DNA of 64,000 bases, from the IMG/VR virus record IMGVR_UViG_3300034072_001021, positions 186,001 through 250,000 of that record, one strand, 5' to 3'. How positions within the stretch are numbered: position 1 is the stretch's first letter; each line of letters starts with the position of its first letter. The DNA is from a virus. Under the pieces are notes generated by a model, which ran no database searches, had not been told where the DNA came from, and worked only from the letters and a program-made list of their open reading frames with translations. Below are positions 33,218-42,271 of the stretch, one piece after another. The position numbers were made by a program, and so were the translations under genes.

Positions 33218-36088
33218 TTATAATCCGTAATATGCCAGCACATTTTGACGGGACTTCTCGTTAGGGATGTCCTTCAGCACGTCTTCCCACTTGATCAGAC
33301 GCTTCACAGCCAGGTCACGCTTTTCCGGATCAGCAGTCGACATCAGCACCGAGGTCAGGTTGTTGAAGTTACGCAGGCCTTTGGTACCGATGGCCATCTG
33401 ACCAACACCGGTGTAGATCTTCTTGGCCGAGCAGATATCTTTGCTGTGCTCGTGGAAGAAGTTCAGCAGCTCAGTCCAGCCTTGGACGAAGTCTTCGCCA
33501 TCCAGACGCAGGACACGACTGATGCAGCGATCCAGCAGGGTCTGGTACGGCGCTGCTTTCACAGCGTTGTCACCAGCTTCATCACGACCTTTGGCGTAGC
33601 TCTTCAGGTCTTCGCTCACGAACTTGACAGTCATCGTCATTGACTCCTCATGAATGTCACTGATACGCTTCTTAATGGAAGCAGCGTCCAGTTGGGTTGA
33701 AATACTGAACAGACGAGCAGCACGACTTGCAAGTGCAGCTTCATCTGTGTTGATGCCTGGAAGGATCTGACCACGGGCCCAAGCTTTGATCTCGCGCTTA
33801 GTCCAGTGTTCTACCTTACGATGGTCACGGTTCCGATCGCGGACGTAGATGCCCGACGGTGTGGATGGAACCCGAATACCGTTGAGAACATAAGATCTGG
33901 CATCTTCACGGTACCAGAAGACCGGTACTTTGAATCTGACGTAGATCTCTTCCCAGAGGTCTTCTTCAGGCGCCTTCTCAGTAGCTGAGATTTGCTTTCG
34001 CAACCATGCCTTCAGTTCAGCGTCACGCCATTCGATTGGCAGCTTATTTGGACGAGTGGGATCATTGATGAACACACCGTCTTCGAGCGCCAATGGACGT
34101 ACGTTGGATTTCAGATAATCAACAACCTCATCGACAGACCAGTGCACAGCACTTGTGTTGAACTGCACGCTAATCAAACGCTTTGCACGTTCGATGCACT
34201 CTGGATCACGCACCGAGAAATCAGCATGGACTTCGTCATTGGCCAAAGCCTTGATTTCGTCCCACGACCATGACAGAGGACTGTCCAACTTACGCAACCG
34301 ATCTTCAACCAGAACACCGTTGGTGGTCTTGAGAGGGTTCACCGAGTTGCGGTAGAAGTTGTAGATGTGATCGTCAGTCCAGTGCGGATCGATCCTGAAC
34401 TTAGAACGGATAGCCAGAAGAACATCTGCTTCAGAGAAGTTAGATGCTTTCACATCACCTTTCAGATACCCGATCAACTCCTCCTCACTTGCGTAATTCG
34501 GATTTGTGATTTCAGGCAGTTCTTCAGCAGGCGTCTCACCATTTGCAATGTAAGCAATCGCTTGCTCATCATTGTAACGGTCTGGCACTCGGAACTTGAT
34601 CCGAGCAGAAAGCAGCACCAGGCTCTTGGGTTTGCTGGTGTTGGCCTTACCTTGAGCCCAGGCCTTCAATGTCTCTGTAGACCAGTCTGCCGGATGTTCC
34701 TTGTCACGGTTCCGATCATTGAGCAGTACGCCGCTGTTAAAGCCCTCTGGGAGCTTCCCTGTAGCGAAGTAAGCATGAAGGTCAACGTCTGTCCAGTTAT
34801 CGACAGCTGTCGTACAACGCGCTCGTAGAGCGGCCATGAGCGTGGCATGTGTGACATTCATCCCCATGGGGATCAGACCCCACACCCAGCCGATCAGCTC
34901 AGACGCAGTCCATTCGGAGGCAGTCAGGAACTTACGCCGTTCGACATTGTCGATGACTTCCTTACCGATAGCGTGACAGAGTGCATTTACCAGTTCTTTA
35001 TCTTCGGTAACGACCACGGAAACTTGAGAAGGTTCTTCGTGAACTTCCTCATTGACCACAATGGGTTCTTCCGACGTGCCCTCACTGACGACATCATCAA
35101 CTGGGAGATCGTCTGCCGATGCAACTTCTTCGACAACGACGGGTTCTTCGTCATGGTCTTCTTGGACGACCTCTGCTTCATCCTCGGTTGGATTACTTTC
35201 GGTAACCTCATCGATGACTTCCTCTTCTACCGGATAACGGGCAGCAAGTACAGCAGACGCTTCAGTATCACCACTTTCAATCAGACTGTTCAGTTGATCG
35301 TCCGAGTAAGAAGCGTAATCATGAGTGAAGCTCGGGACTTCTCCAGTGGACACCCAATGACGAAGCTCGTCGATACCCCAGAACCATTCACCACCAAAGT
35401 GACTGATCGCTGTCTTCAACAACTCGGGGTTATCGGACTCGATCTCACCGAGTACCCAAGCGTGCAGCTCAGGATCACTCCACTTGTCCGCCTCTTTATC
35501 GAGACGATTACGATCATTGACCAACACACCTGTGCTAGTCATTGCCGGATAAACAGATTTCTGGATGTACTGGCAGTAATCTTCGAACGTGATGCCCATC
35601 GGCAACTCGAAACGGTTACATGCCTCATCAATGGCGTACATCTGGTATTTCTCAGGGGTTCCGAAGAACCCCATGCCCAGATCAATCAACTCACTGTCAT
35701 TCCAGTGAGTGGCATCTTTGACCCAGCGATCTGGATCGTTGACGTAGTTGCCGTTGATGGTCTTCTCAGGGACCTTCTCGAAGAGCAGCCAGTTGTCGAG
35801 GTCTTCTTCACCCCAACTTACAGCATCTTTATCTTCGAGCACGGCCTTGGAACGCACTGCTACGTAGAACTCAGTGGTGCCGGTAGTGTAGTTGGTGAAC
35901 AGTTCGCCAGACGCTAGGGCGTACAGTTCAGCCAGACTCCACTCGTTGAGAGGTTTGGCCTCACGCTCAACGTCGCCCACCCAGAGACCGTTACTGGTCT
36001 TGGCTGGTTCTCTCCCGAACTGCTCGTACAAAGAGACTTCTCTCTTCGACCAAGCAGCAGGATAGCGGCCGTCGTATTTGTCGGACAT
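33218..36088 (-). CDS. Large modular repeat protein, 956 aa
   Basis: Seven copies of a unit with the core G-v-x-v-x-D-r-x-R, then five to seven residues, W, then x3-E-l-k-a-W-a-x-G occur near residues 34-62, 113-140, 187-216, 453-481, 590-620, 670-700 and 746-775. Most are preceded by a second half-unit (W-x3-D-l-x2-Y, then a Pro), so the full repeat is about 75-90 residues. Residues 286-360 are an acidic Glu/Val-rich linker without the repeat. The last 150 residues are helical and non-repetitive. AAGGATC lies before the ATG. I do not recognise the repeat; the paired short helices with conserved Trp recall small nucleic-acid or peptide-binding helix-hairpin domains. It lies next to the virion RNAP beta-prime gene on the same strand and is probably co-transcribed. 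Confidence 0.82.
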   Translation of the reverse strand: MSDKYDGRYPAAWSKREVSLYEQFGREPAKTSNGLWVGDVEREAKPLNEWSLAELYALASGELFTNYTTGTTEFYVAVRSKAVLEDKDAVSWGEEDLDNWLLFEKVPEKTINGNYVNDPDRWVKDATHWNDSELIDLGMGFFGTPEKYQMYAIDEACNRFELPMGITFEDYCQYIQKSVYPAMTSTGVLVNDRNRLDKEADKWSDPELHAWVLGEIESDNPELLKTAISHFGGEWFWGIDELRHWVSTGEVPSFTHDYASYSDDQLNSLIESGDTEASAVLAARYPVEEEVIDEVTESNPTEDEAEVVQEDHDEEPVVVEEVASADDLPVDDVVSEGTSEEPIVVNEEVHEEPSQVSVVVTEDKELVNALCHAIGKEVIDNVERRKFLTASEWTASELIGWVWGLIPMGMNVTHATLMAALRARCTTAVDNWTDVDLHAYFATGKLPEGFNSGVLLNDRNRDKEHPADWSTETLKAWAQGKANTSKPKSLVLLSARIKFRVPDRYNDEQAIAYIANGETPAEELPEITNPNYASEEELIGYLKGDVKASNFSEADVLLAIRSKFRIDPHWTDDHIYNFYRNSVNPLKTTNGVLVEDRLRKLDSPLSWSWDEIKALANDEVHADFSVRDPECIERAKRLISVQFNTSAVHWSVDEVVDYLKSNVRPLALEDGVFINDPTRPNKLPIEWRDAELKAWLRKQISATEKAPEEDLWEEIYVRFKVPVFWYREDARSYVLNGIRVPSTPSGIYVRDRNRDHRKVEHWTKREIKAWARGQILPGINTDEAALASRAARLFSISTQLDAASIKKRISDIHEESMTMTVKFVSEDLKSYAKGRDEAGDNAVKAAPYQTLLDRCISRVLRLDGEDFVQGWTELLNFFHEHSKDICSAKKIYTGVGQMAIGTKGLRNFNNLTSVLMSTADPEKRDLAVKRLIKWEDVLKDIPNEKSRQNVLAYYGL

Positions 36089-36098
36089 GGAATGATCC

Positions 36099-37400
36099 TT
36101 AGGTAAAGGCCTTATGAAGATCGAGTTCGGCCGTTTTCAGTTCCTTAGCGTGCGCCGAGGCCATCATGATATCCATGAACTTCGATGCGACAGAGGTGTT
36201 TTCAGCAGCCAGACCAAACGGAAGTGCAGCCAATGCCTCGCCTGCGCACTTAGCACAGAAACCATCGCCCGGCGTCTTACAGAATGCAGGCGAACGAGTC
36301 AGCACTGACTTACCTTCGAGTGATTTGGCACGGGCTTCATCGAGCAACACCACTCCTTTATCTGTGATTTCCCACAGACCGGCGTAGTATTCGCCTTGAC
36401 CCGGTTCGATATTGCGAACAATACCCAACTTGCTGCCACAATCGTCCTCTGCAATGCTGGTGTTCTGGAACACACGCATGAAGAACTTCACGGCTTCACC
36501 GCCGAGAGCGGTCAGAGCACCACGATAGAAGGAACCGGCACGAGTGGAGTTGAACATTGGCACTACTTTGGAGGTATCCCAGCCTTCGTTCAGGCTATTG
36601 ACCACCAGTTCAGCGCTACCGCCCTCGTTAAAGCCAGCTTCAGGACCGTGAATCAGGAACATACGCTTACGAGCAGTGCCGAAAGTCTTGTTGGAAATCA
36701 AGAAACCCTCGGAAGGGTCGTCTTTGATCCACTTACGATCCATGTCGATCAGCTCATTCTGAATTTTCGAGACGACTACCGGGTCATGGAGACGATCTTC
36801 GTTCTCTTTCAGGCGCTGAGCACGCACATCTTTAACTTTCGGGTCGGTAGTCAGTGCTTTAGGTGACAACGTCGGCACAAAAAGCTGCACGAAACCAGCC
36901 AGAGCACCCACACAACGACCAAATCGCATGTACATCTTGACCGGAATCTGGTCTTCAGTCGGTTCGACACCTGAAATCTCCGGATCATCGACCAATTTCT
37001 TGGCAATGATGCGCTCGATAGCCGAAATACTACACGGACCGACTTGATAACTGATGCGTTTACCGAACGGTTCGACCAGAGCGATCCAGTTGAACAGCAA
37101 ATCGCCGTATGTGGAGGTCACTTCAGCCTCACAATTGGGAATTGTGTCCGGTGTTACGGTAATTTGATCAGCCGGATAGTAGAGAGGGGTCATCGGCTTG
37201 GAACCATCGACCACAACCCACTCGTTTCCGTGATCGAGAGGTACGTACATCTCAGTGCTGTTGACGTTGTAGCGCACGTCGTAGGGTTGAGGCACGTAAT
37301 CCTTCGGATCTTTGACGACACTGAACGCCCGAATGACCCATTCCTTCCGGGCGTAGGCTTTTGCTTGCAGTGCCTTTACATAAAGCTCTTCGCGATTCAT
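36099..37400 (-). CDS. Virion RNA polymerase, beta-prime C-terminal subunit (phiKZ gp80-like)
   Basis: 433 residues. Residues 284-326 (NSTRAGSFYRGALTALGG...SIAEDDCGSKLG) match the bridge-helix/trigger-loop region and EDDCGT block of beta-prime. FCKTPGDGFCAKC near residue 371 gives a zinc-binding Cys set. It is clearly different from the beta-prime C gene at 27385, so the window encodes two polymerases. In phiKZ the virion polymerase is packaged in the head and transcribes early genes after injection; gp80 is one of its four subunits and sits at this place. GGAG before the ATG. The remaining virion RNAP subunits are not in the window. Confidence 0.88.
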   Translation of the reverse strand: MNREELYVKALQAKAYARKEWVIRAFSVVKDPKDYVPQPYDVRYNVNSTEMYVPLDHGNEWVVVDGSKPMTPLYYPADQITVTPDTIPNCEAEVTSTYGDLLFNWIALVEPFGKRISYQVGPCSISAIERIIAKKLVDDPEISGVEPTEDQIPVKMYMRFGRCVGALAGFVQLFVPTLSPKALTTDPKVKDVRAQRLKENEDRLHDPVVVSKIQNELIDMDRKWIKDDPSEGFLISNKTFGTARKRMFLIHGPEAGFNEGGSAELVVNSLNEGWDTSKVVPMFNSTRAGSFYRGALTALGGEAVKFFMRVFQNTSIAEDDCGSKLGIVRNIEPGQGEYYAGLWEITDKGVVLLDEARAKSLEGKSVLTRSPAFCKTPGDGFCAKCAGEALAALPFGLAAENTSVASKFMDIMMASAHAKELKTAELDLHKAFT

Positions 37401-37403
37401 GGG

Positions 37404-38225
37404 TTACTCCGACAGCTGCTTCACACGACTCTTGACGTGCTTGAAGATTTGCTGGGTTGAGAAAATATCGTCATGCAGGTTCTCAACGTAGAACATGACT
37501 TCGTCTTGAAGCGCTTCGTTCGATACGTTGGTGTGCAGGGCGATCGAAATGAGGTCGTCTGCCACGACTTCCGGCTTCCCGGAGAGAAGACGTTCCTTGT
37601 TCTCATTGATGAGTGTCATCGGGTCTTCGTAGAGAACGCCGTTCTGAAGCGATTCCAGACCGATGGTCGTTGCAGTACCGACCAGATTCTGATGTTTATT
37701 CAGAACCTGTACGATTTCCTGCAGACCTTGTTTGGCAACTTCAGTGTTCTCGATATTTCGCTGGACAGTTTCATTGATAACAATGATGACATCCATCGGT
37801 ACATCCAGAACGTACTCCATGAGTTCTTCAGGAATCCGATTGGTCAGTAGCGCGAGGATGTCGGTGAAAATCTCAATGCTGTCTTCACCAGCCTCGATGA
37901 TGGCTTTGATTTCTTCATCAAAGTCACTGGGCTTGAAATGAAGTGCATCGAGGATCTCTGCCAGAATGTCCATGCGCAGACGTTCGAGATCCAGACCAAT
38001 GTTCATCTGCTGAAGCAGTGCAGCAACTTGGGTGTAGATGATCCCGATGGCACGATCTGACAGGGTCAGTTGGTCGTGGACGTTAGCCTCCATCTTGAGG
38101 TTAACGATTTGATCACGCCACAGAACAGCGTCGTGTTTCTGAAGTGCAGCAGCCAATGAAGAAACCCCGGCCATCACTTCGGGACTTACGCGGTTGACGA
38201 GAATGTCCGAGAGTTCTTGAAACAT
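37404..38225 (-). CDS. Helical protein, 273 aa (phiKZ gp81-like by position)
   Basis: Almost entirely helical, Asp/Glu/Leu-rich, with repeats of the type DPMTLINENKERLLSG and coiled-coil-like heptads across residues 60-180. AAAGG before the ATG. Its stop lies 3 bases before the start of the virion polymerase gene, so the two are likely coupled. It may be a virion or assembly protein; function unknown. Confidence 0.75.
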   Translation of the reverse strand: MFQELSDILVNRVSPEVMAGVSSLAAALQKHDAVLWRDQIVNLKMEANVHDQLTLSDRAIGIIYTQVAALLQQMNIGLDLERLRMDILAEILDALHFKPSDFDEEIKAIIEAGEDSIEIFTDILALLTNRIPEELMEYVLDVPMDVIIVINETVQRNIENTEVAKQGLQEIVQVLNKHQNLVGTATTIGLESLQNGVLYEDPMTLINENKERLLSGKPEVVADDLISIALHTNVSNEALQDEVMFYVENLHDDIFSTQQIFKHVKSRVKQLSE

Positions 38226-38322
38226 CGGTGTTTACCTTTCATAAAAAAAGTTTACTCAACCTAGTATGAGTAAAAGTACAAATAATTGGCCGCCCTTAAT
38301 TTAATAACACAAGGTCTGTGAA
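38226..38322. promoter_or_regulatory. Divergent AT-rich promoter region
   Basis: These 97 bases separate divergent operons and are about 70 percent A+T, with an ACTCA...TGAGT inverted repeat near 38254-38271. It does not contain the ATACATTA box, so it may hold late-type promoters in both directions. Confidence 0.45.
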
Positions 38323-38727
38323 ATGAGTGAAGTGCCCAAGACACCATACCAAAGTTTGGAACAGCTTAAAAACAGAGCGTTCAATAGCCTGTATCGTTAT
38401 GCCCAGTCGACCCGTGACATCGCGGTTCACAACTGGTTATCTGTCGAGCGTAAAGAACGTGCTCTCGTTCTAGCGGGCTTCATCAAGAAAGACCTTGGAG
38501 AATTCCGCATCCGTCACAGCAACCTCGGCGTTGACTTCGACAAGCTGCCGGGCAAAGTCCGTCAGCACCCCCATCACCCCGAGATGCTGAAGATCGGTGG
38601 TCGATACATTACCTTAATCGATGAACTGGAAGCTACCGTCGGCGCACGTGTGCGTGAGATGGTCGAGCTGGTCACCTATGACATCGACGAAATGAACGAA
38701 ACCGTCAAGAAACAGGCCCAATCATGA
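38323..38727 (+). CDS. Hypothetical protein, 134 aa
   Basis: AAGG lies before ATG 38323. Helical at both ends with a basic middle (VRQHPHHPEMLKIGGRYITL). The stop overlaps the next start as ATGA, so translation of the two genes is coupled; this suggests a small partner or chaperone for the larger protein that follows. No family recognised. Confidence 0.75.
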   Translation: MSEVPKTPYQSLEQLKNRAFNSLYRYAQSTRDIAVHNWLSVERKERALVLAGFIKKDLGEFRIRHSNLGVDFDKLPGKVRQHPHHPEMLKIGGRYITLIDELEATVGARVREMVELVTYDIDEMNETVKKQAQS

Positions 38728-40331
38728 GTGACGAACAAAACAACGAAGGCATGGAATCCATCGACGGCGATCCGATGGCAGAAAATGCAATCCCGAATGA
38801 TGATGCGGCTCCTGCAGCTCTCTTCGAGGAAGCTACTGTCGCTGCAGCAGCGAACATCGAGAACGAAAACCATGTTGAAGGCAGCGAGATTGCTAGCCCG
38901 ATCGACATGGAGCAGATCTGGGCGGATCTGGACAAGCCGAATAGCCACGTCACGATGGATTCGACTCCGACCGTCCGTCGTAAGACCGATCCCAACAAGC
39001 CGTATCTGGCTGGTCTGAAGGTTGGTATCGAAGAGATGGAAGCAATCCTCCAATCTCGTGGCCTGACCAACCTGTCCGATGAAAAGATCGCCAACCTCAG
39101 TCAGGAAGATCAGCGCCTGATCAACCTGGCCCGTGCACTGTCGCCTATTTGGCAGAACGTGTACTTCGACGATCTGGACAAGACGGGTGACTGGCATCAG
39201 ACCCTGCTGCACAACGAGACCAAGCTCTCGGCAGGTCGTGTACGCCCCGAGAACATGAAAGATCCGGTGCTGGCTATCCGGGCTACGTTCGGTCAGGGCT
39301 CGGTCGTTCAGGTTCCGCTGTGGAACACTGGCCTGTGGGTTTCTTTCCGTGCGCCAACTCTGCAAGAGCTGGCTGACTTCGATCAGCGTACGCGCATGGA
39401 GAAGATGAACCTCGGTCGTTCGAGTAATGGCATGTCCTTCTCGAACATCGAAGTGTACACTGTCGAGACCTATGCACGTTTCGCCCTGGAACATGTCGTC
39501 TCGGTCAACTATCAGTTCGAAACCGGCAACCATGTCGAAGAGCTGATGACTGTCATCAAGAACCGCGATTACCAGCAGGTAATCTGGGGTATGGTGATGG
39601 CGATGTATCCGGATGGTTATCCGTTCCGTCAGCCGTGTGTGGCCAACACCGACACCTGCAACCATGTGGATGAACTGGTCATCAACTTTGCTCGTATGGG
39701 CTTCGTTGATCGCAGCAAGTTCACCGAGAAGCAGGCGCTCATGATGGCTTCCCGTAAGACCATCCGTGATCGCAAGTGGCTGGAAGAGTATCAGCGTGAG
39801 TTCACGTTCTTCGAGAAACGTATCGTCATCAACGATACCCTCACTGCTGTACTGCGCGTCCCGACACTGCACGACCAGATCACTGCCGGTCATCTGTGGG
39901 TGGAAGGTATCGCCAAGGCAACCAACGAAGCCTTCGGTGCTCGCCTGTCCGAACTGGAACGCTATCGCCACATCATGCGTTCGGGTGAATTGACCAACCT
40001 GCGTCAGCACAGCCACTGGATCGCCAACTTCGAACACGCCGTTGACCAAGACAGCGCACCGCGCATCATCGACGATTACGAGAACAAAGATCGTATTCTC
40101 GAAATGCTCAGTGAAATGCCTGACGTCAGCACCAAGCTGTCCGAAGACATCCTTAAGTGGATCGGTGAATCGACTGTCTCGTACGTGGCCATGCCGAAGT
40201 ACAAGTGTCCGTCGTGCCAGAAGGAAGCTGAAGATCAGAGTCACCCGCACCTGATCCCGATTGACGTGAGCTACGTTTTTTTCACCCTAGCCGTGTTGAA
40301 AATCAGCCAAGTAGAAGGCGCGGCGGTGTAA
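38724..40331 (+). CDS. Probable virion or assembly protein, 535 aa (phiKZ gp83-like by position)
   Basis: The first 85 residues are acidic and Ala/Asn-rich, probably disordered. The core (90-500) is alpha/beta, with a CxxC pair (KYKCPSCQK, near residue 493) that could bind zinc. The last 30 residues contain a short hydrophobic helix (VSYVFFTLAVLKI). I cannot name a family; the layout of acidic leader, central domain and small zinc knuckle recalls baseplate-hub assembly factors of large myophages, but this is a guess. Confidence 0.7.
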   Translation: MSDEQNNEGMESIDGDPMAENAIPNDDAAPAALFEEATVAAAANIENENHVEGSEIASPIDMEQIWADLDKPNSHVTMDSTPTVRRKTDPNKPYLAGLKVGIEEMEAILQSRGLTNLSDEKIANLSQEDQRLINLARALSPIWQNVYFDDLDKTGDWHQTLLHNETKLSAGRVRPENMKDPVLAIRATFGQGSVVQVPLWNTGLWVSFRAPTLQELADFDQRTRMEKMNLGRSSNGMSFSNIEVYTVETYARFALEHVVSVNYQFETGNHVEELMTVIKNRDYQQVIWGMVMAMYPDGYPFRQPCVANTDTCNHVDELVINFARMGFVDRSKFTEKQALMMASRKTIRDRKWLEEYQREFTFFEKRIVINDTLTAVLRVPTLHDQITAGHLWVEGIAKATNEAFGARLSELERYRHIMRSGELTNLRQHSHWIANFEHAVDQDSAPRIIDDYENKDRILEMLSEMPDVSTKLSEDILKWIGESTVSYVAMPKYKCPSCQKEAEDQSHPHLIPIDVSYVFFTLAVLKISQVEGAAV

Positions 40332-40339
40332 GCATTCAG

Positions 40340-40762
40340 ATGAACCTCCATGTGGGCGATCGGAGGTTCGGTTACACGCAGCTACAGAACTACGAGGAAC
40401 CCTCTGTTCTGGACAAGGTGCTGTCTTCGTCCGAAAAGACGCTGGACAGCATTGCTGCACAAATTGTGACTACTGAATGCTACGACGATTATTTTGGAAT
40501 CTACGGGAACAGTTCCCAAGGCGACAGCCCTCTATCTTTGATAGGGATGCATGAACCTGAAGACCTGGCTCTCGTAGACCCGTACGACGTGTACCTTGAG
40601 CGGTACTTGGCTGCCAACGTACTTAAGTTTACGGGGATGACGTTTCAAGAGTTCATGACTCTTACCAAAGATCGTGGTGAAGCTATCCTTCGGCGTTGCG
40701 ATGCCATGGCATCGAAAGAAGACTCAGAAGTAGCCCATCTGGTTGCTGGAATGAAGCCATAA
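40340..40762 (+). CDS. Hypothetical protein, 140 aa
   Basis: Starts 8 bases after the previous stop; the ribosome site is weak (GATGAACC context), so coupling is likely. Soluble, acidic; C-terminal 60 residues helical (EFMTLTKDRGEAILRRCD). It is the last gene of the operon that starts at 38323 and is followed by a terminator. Pairing of a large and a small protein suggests a structural or assembly role. Confidence 0.68.
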   Translation: MNLHVGDRRFGYTQLQNYEEPSVLDKVLSSSEKTLDSIAAQIVTTECYDDYFGIYGNSSQGDSPLSLIGMHEPEDLALVDPYDVYLERYLAANVLKFTGMTFQEFMTLTKDRGEAILRRCDAMASKEDSEVAHLVAGMKP

Positions 40763-40764
40763 AG

Positions 40765-40792
40765 GCAGGGGGTAAATCCCCCTGCTTTCTAT
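40765..40792 (+). terminator. Rho-independent terminator
   Basis: An 8-bp stem (40765-40772 with 40778-40785), then TTTCTATTT. Confidence 0.8.
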
Positions 40793-40809
40793 TTCGAATT
40801 AAAGGAAGT

Positions 40810-40820
40810 TATACATTATA
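40810..40820 (+). promoter_or_regulatory. Early-type promoter box for macrodomain operon
   Basis: TATACATTATA, 70 bases before the macrodomain start, with AT-rich sequence upstream. Confidence 0.6.
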
Positions 40821-40890
40821 AAGATATAACCAACACCAAACTCTATCTGGCTCGGGCCATCCTCGTTGGACAATCTCTACGGAGACTATA

Positions 40891-41337
40891 ATGTCATTGG
40901 ACATCATCGAAGCCGATCTCTTCGATATCCAGGCAGATACCAAAGTCATCACGATTAACCTCGTTGGTGCCATGGGTGCAGGTGTCGCAAAGACTGCCAG
41001 AGATACAATCCCTGGACTGTATAAGCATTACAAGAAGATGTATCCGACTATCACACCGGATCAATTCATCCAGTATACCTACGGTGGAGTGAAATACCTC
41101 CTCGTCCCCACGAAGATTGATTGGAAAGCTCCATCGCCTCGTGACCTCGTATTGTCCAACCTTCACCGGTTGGCGTATCTGACCCGACGCTATAACGGGT
41201 TTGGTACAGTAGCCTTGCCACCAATGGGGTGTGGTAATGGTGGGCTGGATTGGGAGAATGATATCGTGAATTTCTATCACGCGTTGTTCGACCACCATCC
41301 TAGTAAATTTATAGCAGTAATAAAACCAAACCAGTAA
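40891..41337 (+). CDS. DarG-like macrodomain protein
   Basis: 148 residues, a single macrodomain. N23 and the glycine loop GAMGAG (26-31) match the ADP-ribose binding loop; VPTKIDW (72-78) matches the block with the lysine used by DarG/TARG1-type hydrolases; ALPPMGCGNGGLDW (108-121) is the typical second loop of that subgroup. DarG removes ADP-ribose from thymidine in DNA and so undoes the DarT toxin. A phage copy without the rest of DarG could protect phage DNA from host DarT-type defence, or hydrolyse another ADP-ribose product. It has its own early-type promoter and is followed 9 bases later by a phosphatase gene. Confidence 0.88.
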   Translation: MSLDIIEADLFDIQADTKVITINLVGAMGAGVAKTARDTIPGLYKHYKKMYPTITPDQFIQYTYGGVKYLLVPTKIDWKAPSPRDLVLSNLHRLAYLTRRYNGFGTVALPPMGCGNGGLDWENDIVNFYHALFDHHPSKFIAVIKPNQ

Positions 41338-41346
41338 GGGGAAACA

Positions 41347-41787
41347 ATGGAAACTGTACGTCTTACCAACATCGGCAAACACCATCTTCCGAATATCCCA
41401 CATGACGCGCCGTTGATCAGTATCAACGACCGTTACTCTCCGGCTCCGGAGATCCCGAACCGTGACAAACGGCCTGTGCTGTTTGTCACGTTCTTTCCGG
41501 GTGACCACCTGACCAGTACCGAGCGCCATGAGGGCATGACGCCAGACCTGGCCAAGAAGATCGTCAAGTTCGTGGAAGAGCACCGCGACAAGAAGCACAT
41601 CTTCGTTCAGTGCGGTGAAGGTCGTATCCGTTCCTGGACGATCTGCAGTGTACTGGAACGCATGCTCGACTTCACTGTTCATGATACCGAGCGTGCGACC
41701 ATCAAGCAAGGCATGGTGGACAAATACACCCACCACATCCTGATGTCCACGATCGTGGATATGGAGCAGGCTGGTGAACTGCTGTAA
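41347..41787 (+). CDS. Cysteine-based protein phosphatase-like protein (CX5R)
   Basis: 146 residues. VQCGEGRIRSW carries the CX5R(S) loop of protein tyrosine and dual-specificity phosphatases: nucleophile Cys89, Arg95 and Ser96. The residue before Cys is Gln rather than the usual His. A GDHL segment near residue 53 could be the general-acid loop. AAGGGG before the ATG; same operon as the macrodomain. Possible substrates are phosphoproteins, nucleotides or phosphorylated ADP-ribose products (macrodomains and phosphatases can act in the same pathway), but none can be chosen from the sequence. Confidence 0.8.
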   Translation: METVRLTNIGKHHLPNIPHDAPLISINDRYSPAPEIPNRDKRPVLFVTFFPGDHLTSTERHEGMTPDLAKKIVKFVEEHRDKKHIFVQCGEGRIRSWTICSVLERMLDFTVHDTERATIKQGMVDKYTHHILMSTIVDMEQAGELL

Positions 41788-41820
41788 AAAATAACGGCAG
41801 TAAGCTATATTTTGTAGAAG

Positions 41821-42238
41821 TGTCTGTCGCTCGAGTTGCCCCCGATAAGAGCGACAGACATGACTACACATCGTCCTTGCTGAATGAAGCCCGCGATGAA
41901 AAACAAGAGGCAGAAACAACGAGTGGGGTTAGTCGCCACTCTTGTCCAAAATGGTGAACTTACGGGGTAGCCTGAAAACTGTACCGGCTTAGTCAGCTGG
42001 TGAACCGTACGATCCTCTTCTGGATCTGGAGCGTAGCCCTCTCCATTCGGAGACGGTTAACTCCAGGGACTAATCCAGTTTTGGGTAAGTTGTTTGCGTA
42101 TCTTTCTGCATAGCCTGACGAGGGCATAGCAGGACAGGACGCACGCAGCCGTTGAGTCCTATAGATCCACCGGTGAGGCCGCCCGAAAGGGCCGCCGGGC
42201 TGCCGGGTACGGATTTGCTGGCCAGCCTATAGGACTCA
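41821..42238 (+). ncRNA. Structured non-coding RNA block 1
   Basis: From 41788 to 42271 there is no credible coding frame. Visible helices: an 11-bp stem 41821-41831 with 41850-41860; GAGTGG...CCACTC near 41920; and an 11-bp stem 42153-42163 with 42228-42238 that encloses a GC-rich domain with a CCC-GAAA-GGG tetraloop hairpin. Perfect long stems closing internal domains are typical of a functional RNA rather than spacer. It is transcribed in the same direction as the upstream operon, and a small gene follows. Confidence 0.6.
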
Positions 42239-42271
42239 TAGTACTAATTCAACCACCATGAGGACGACCTC

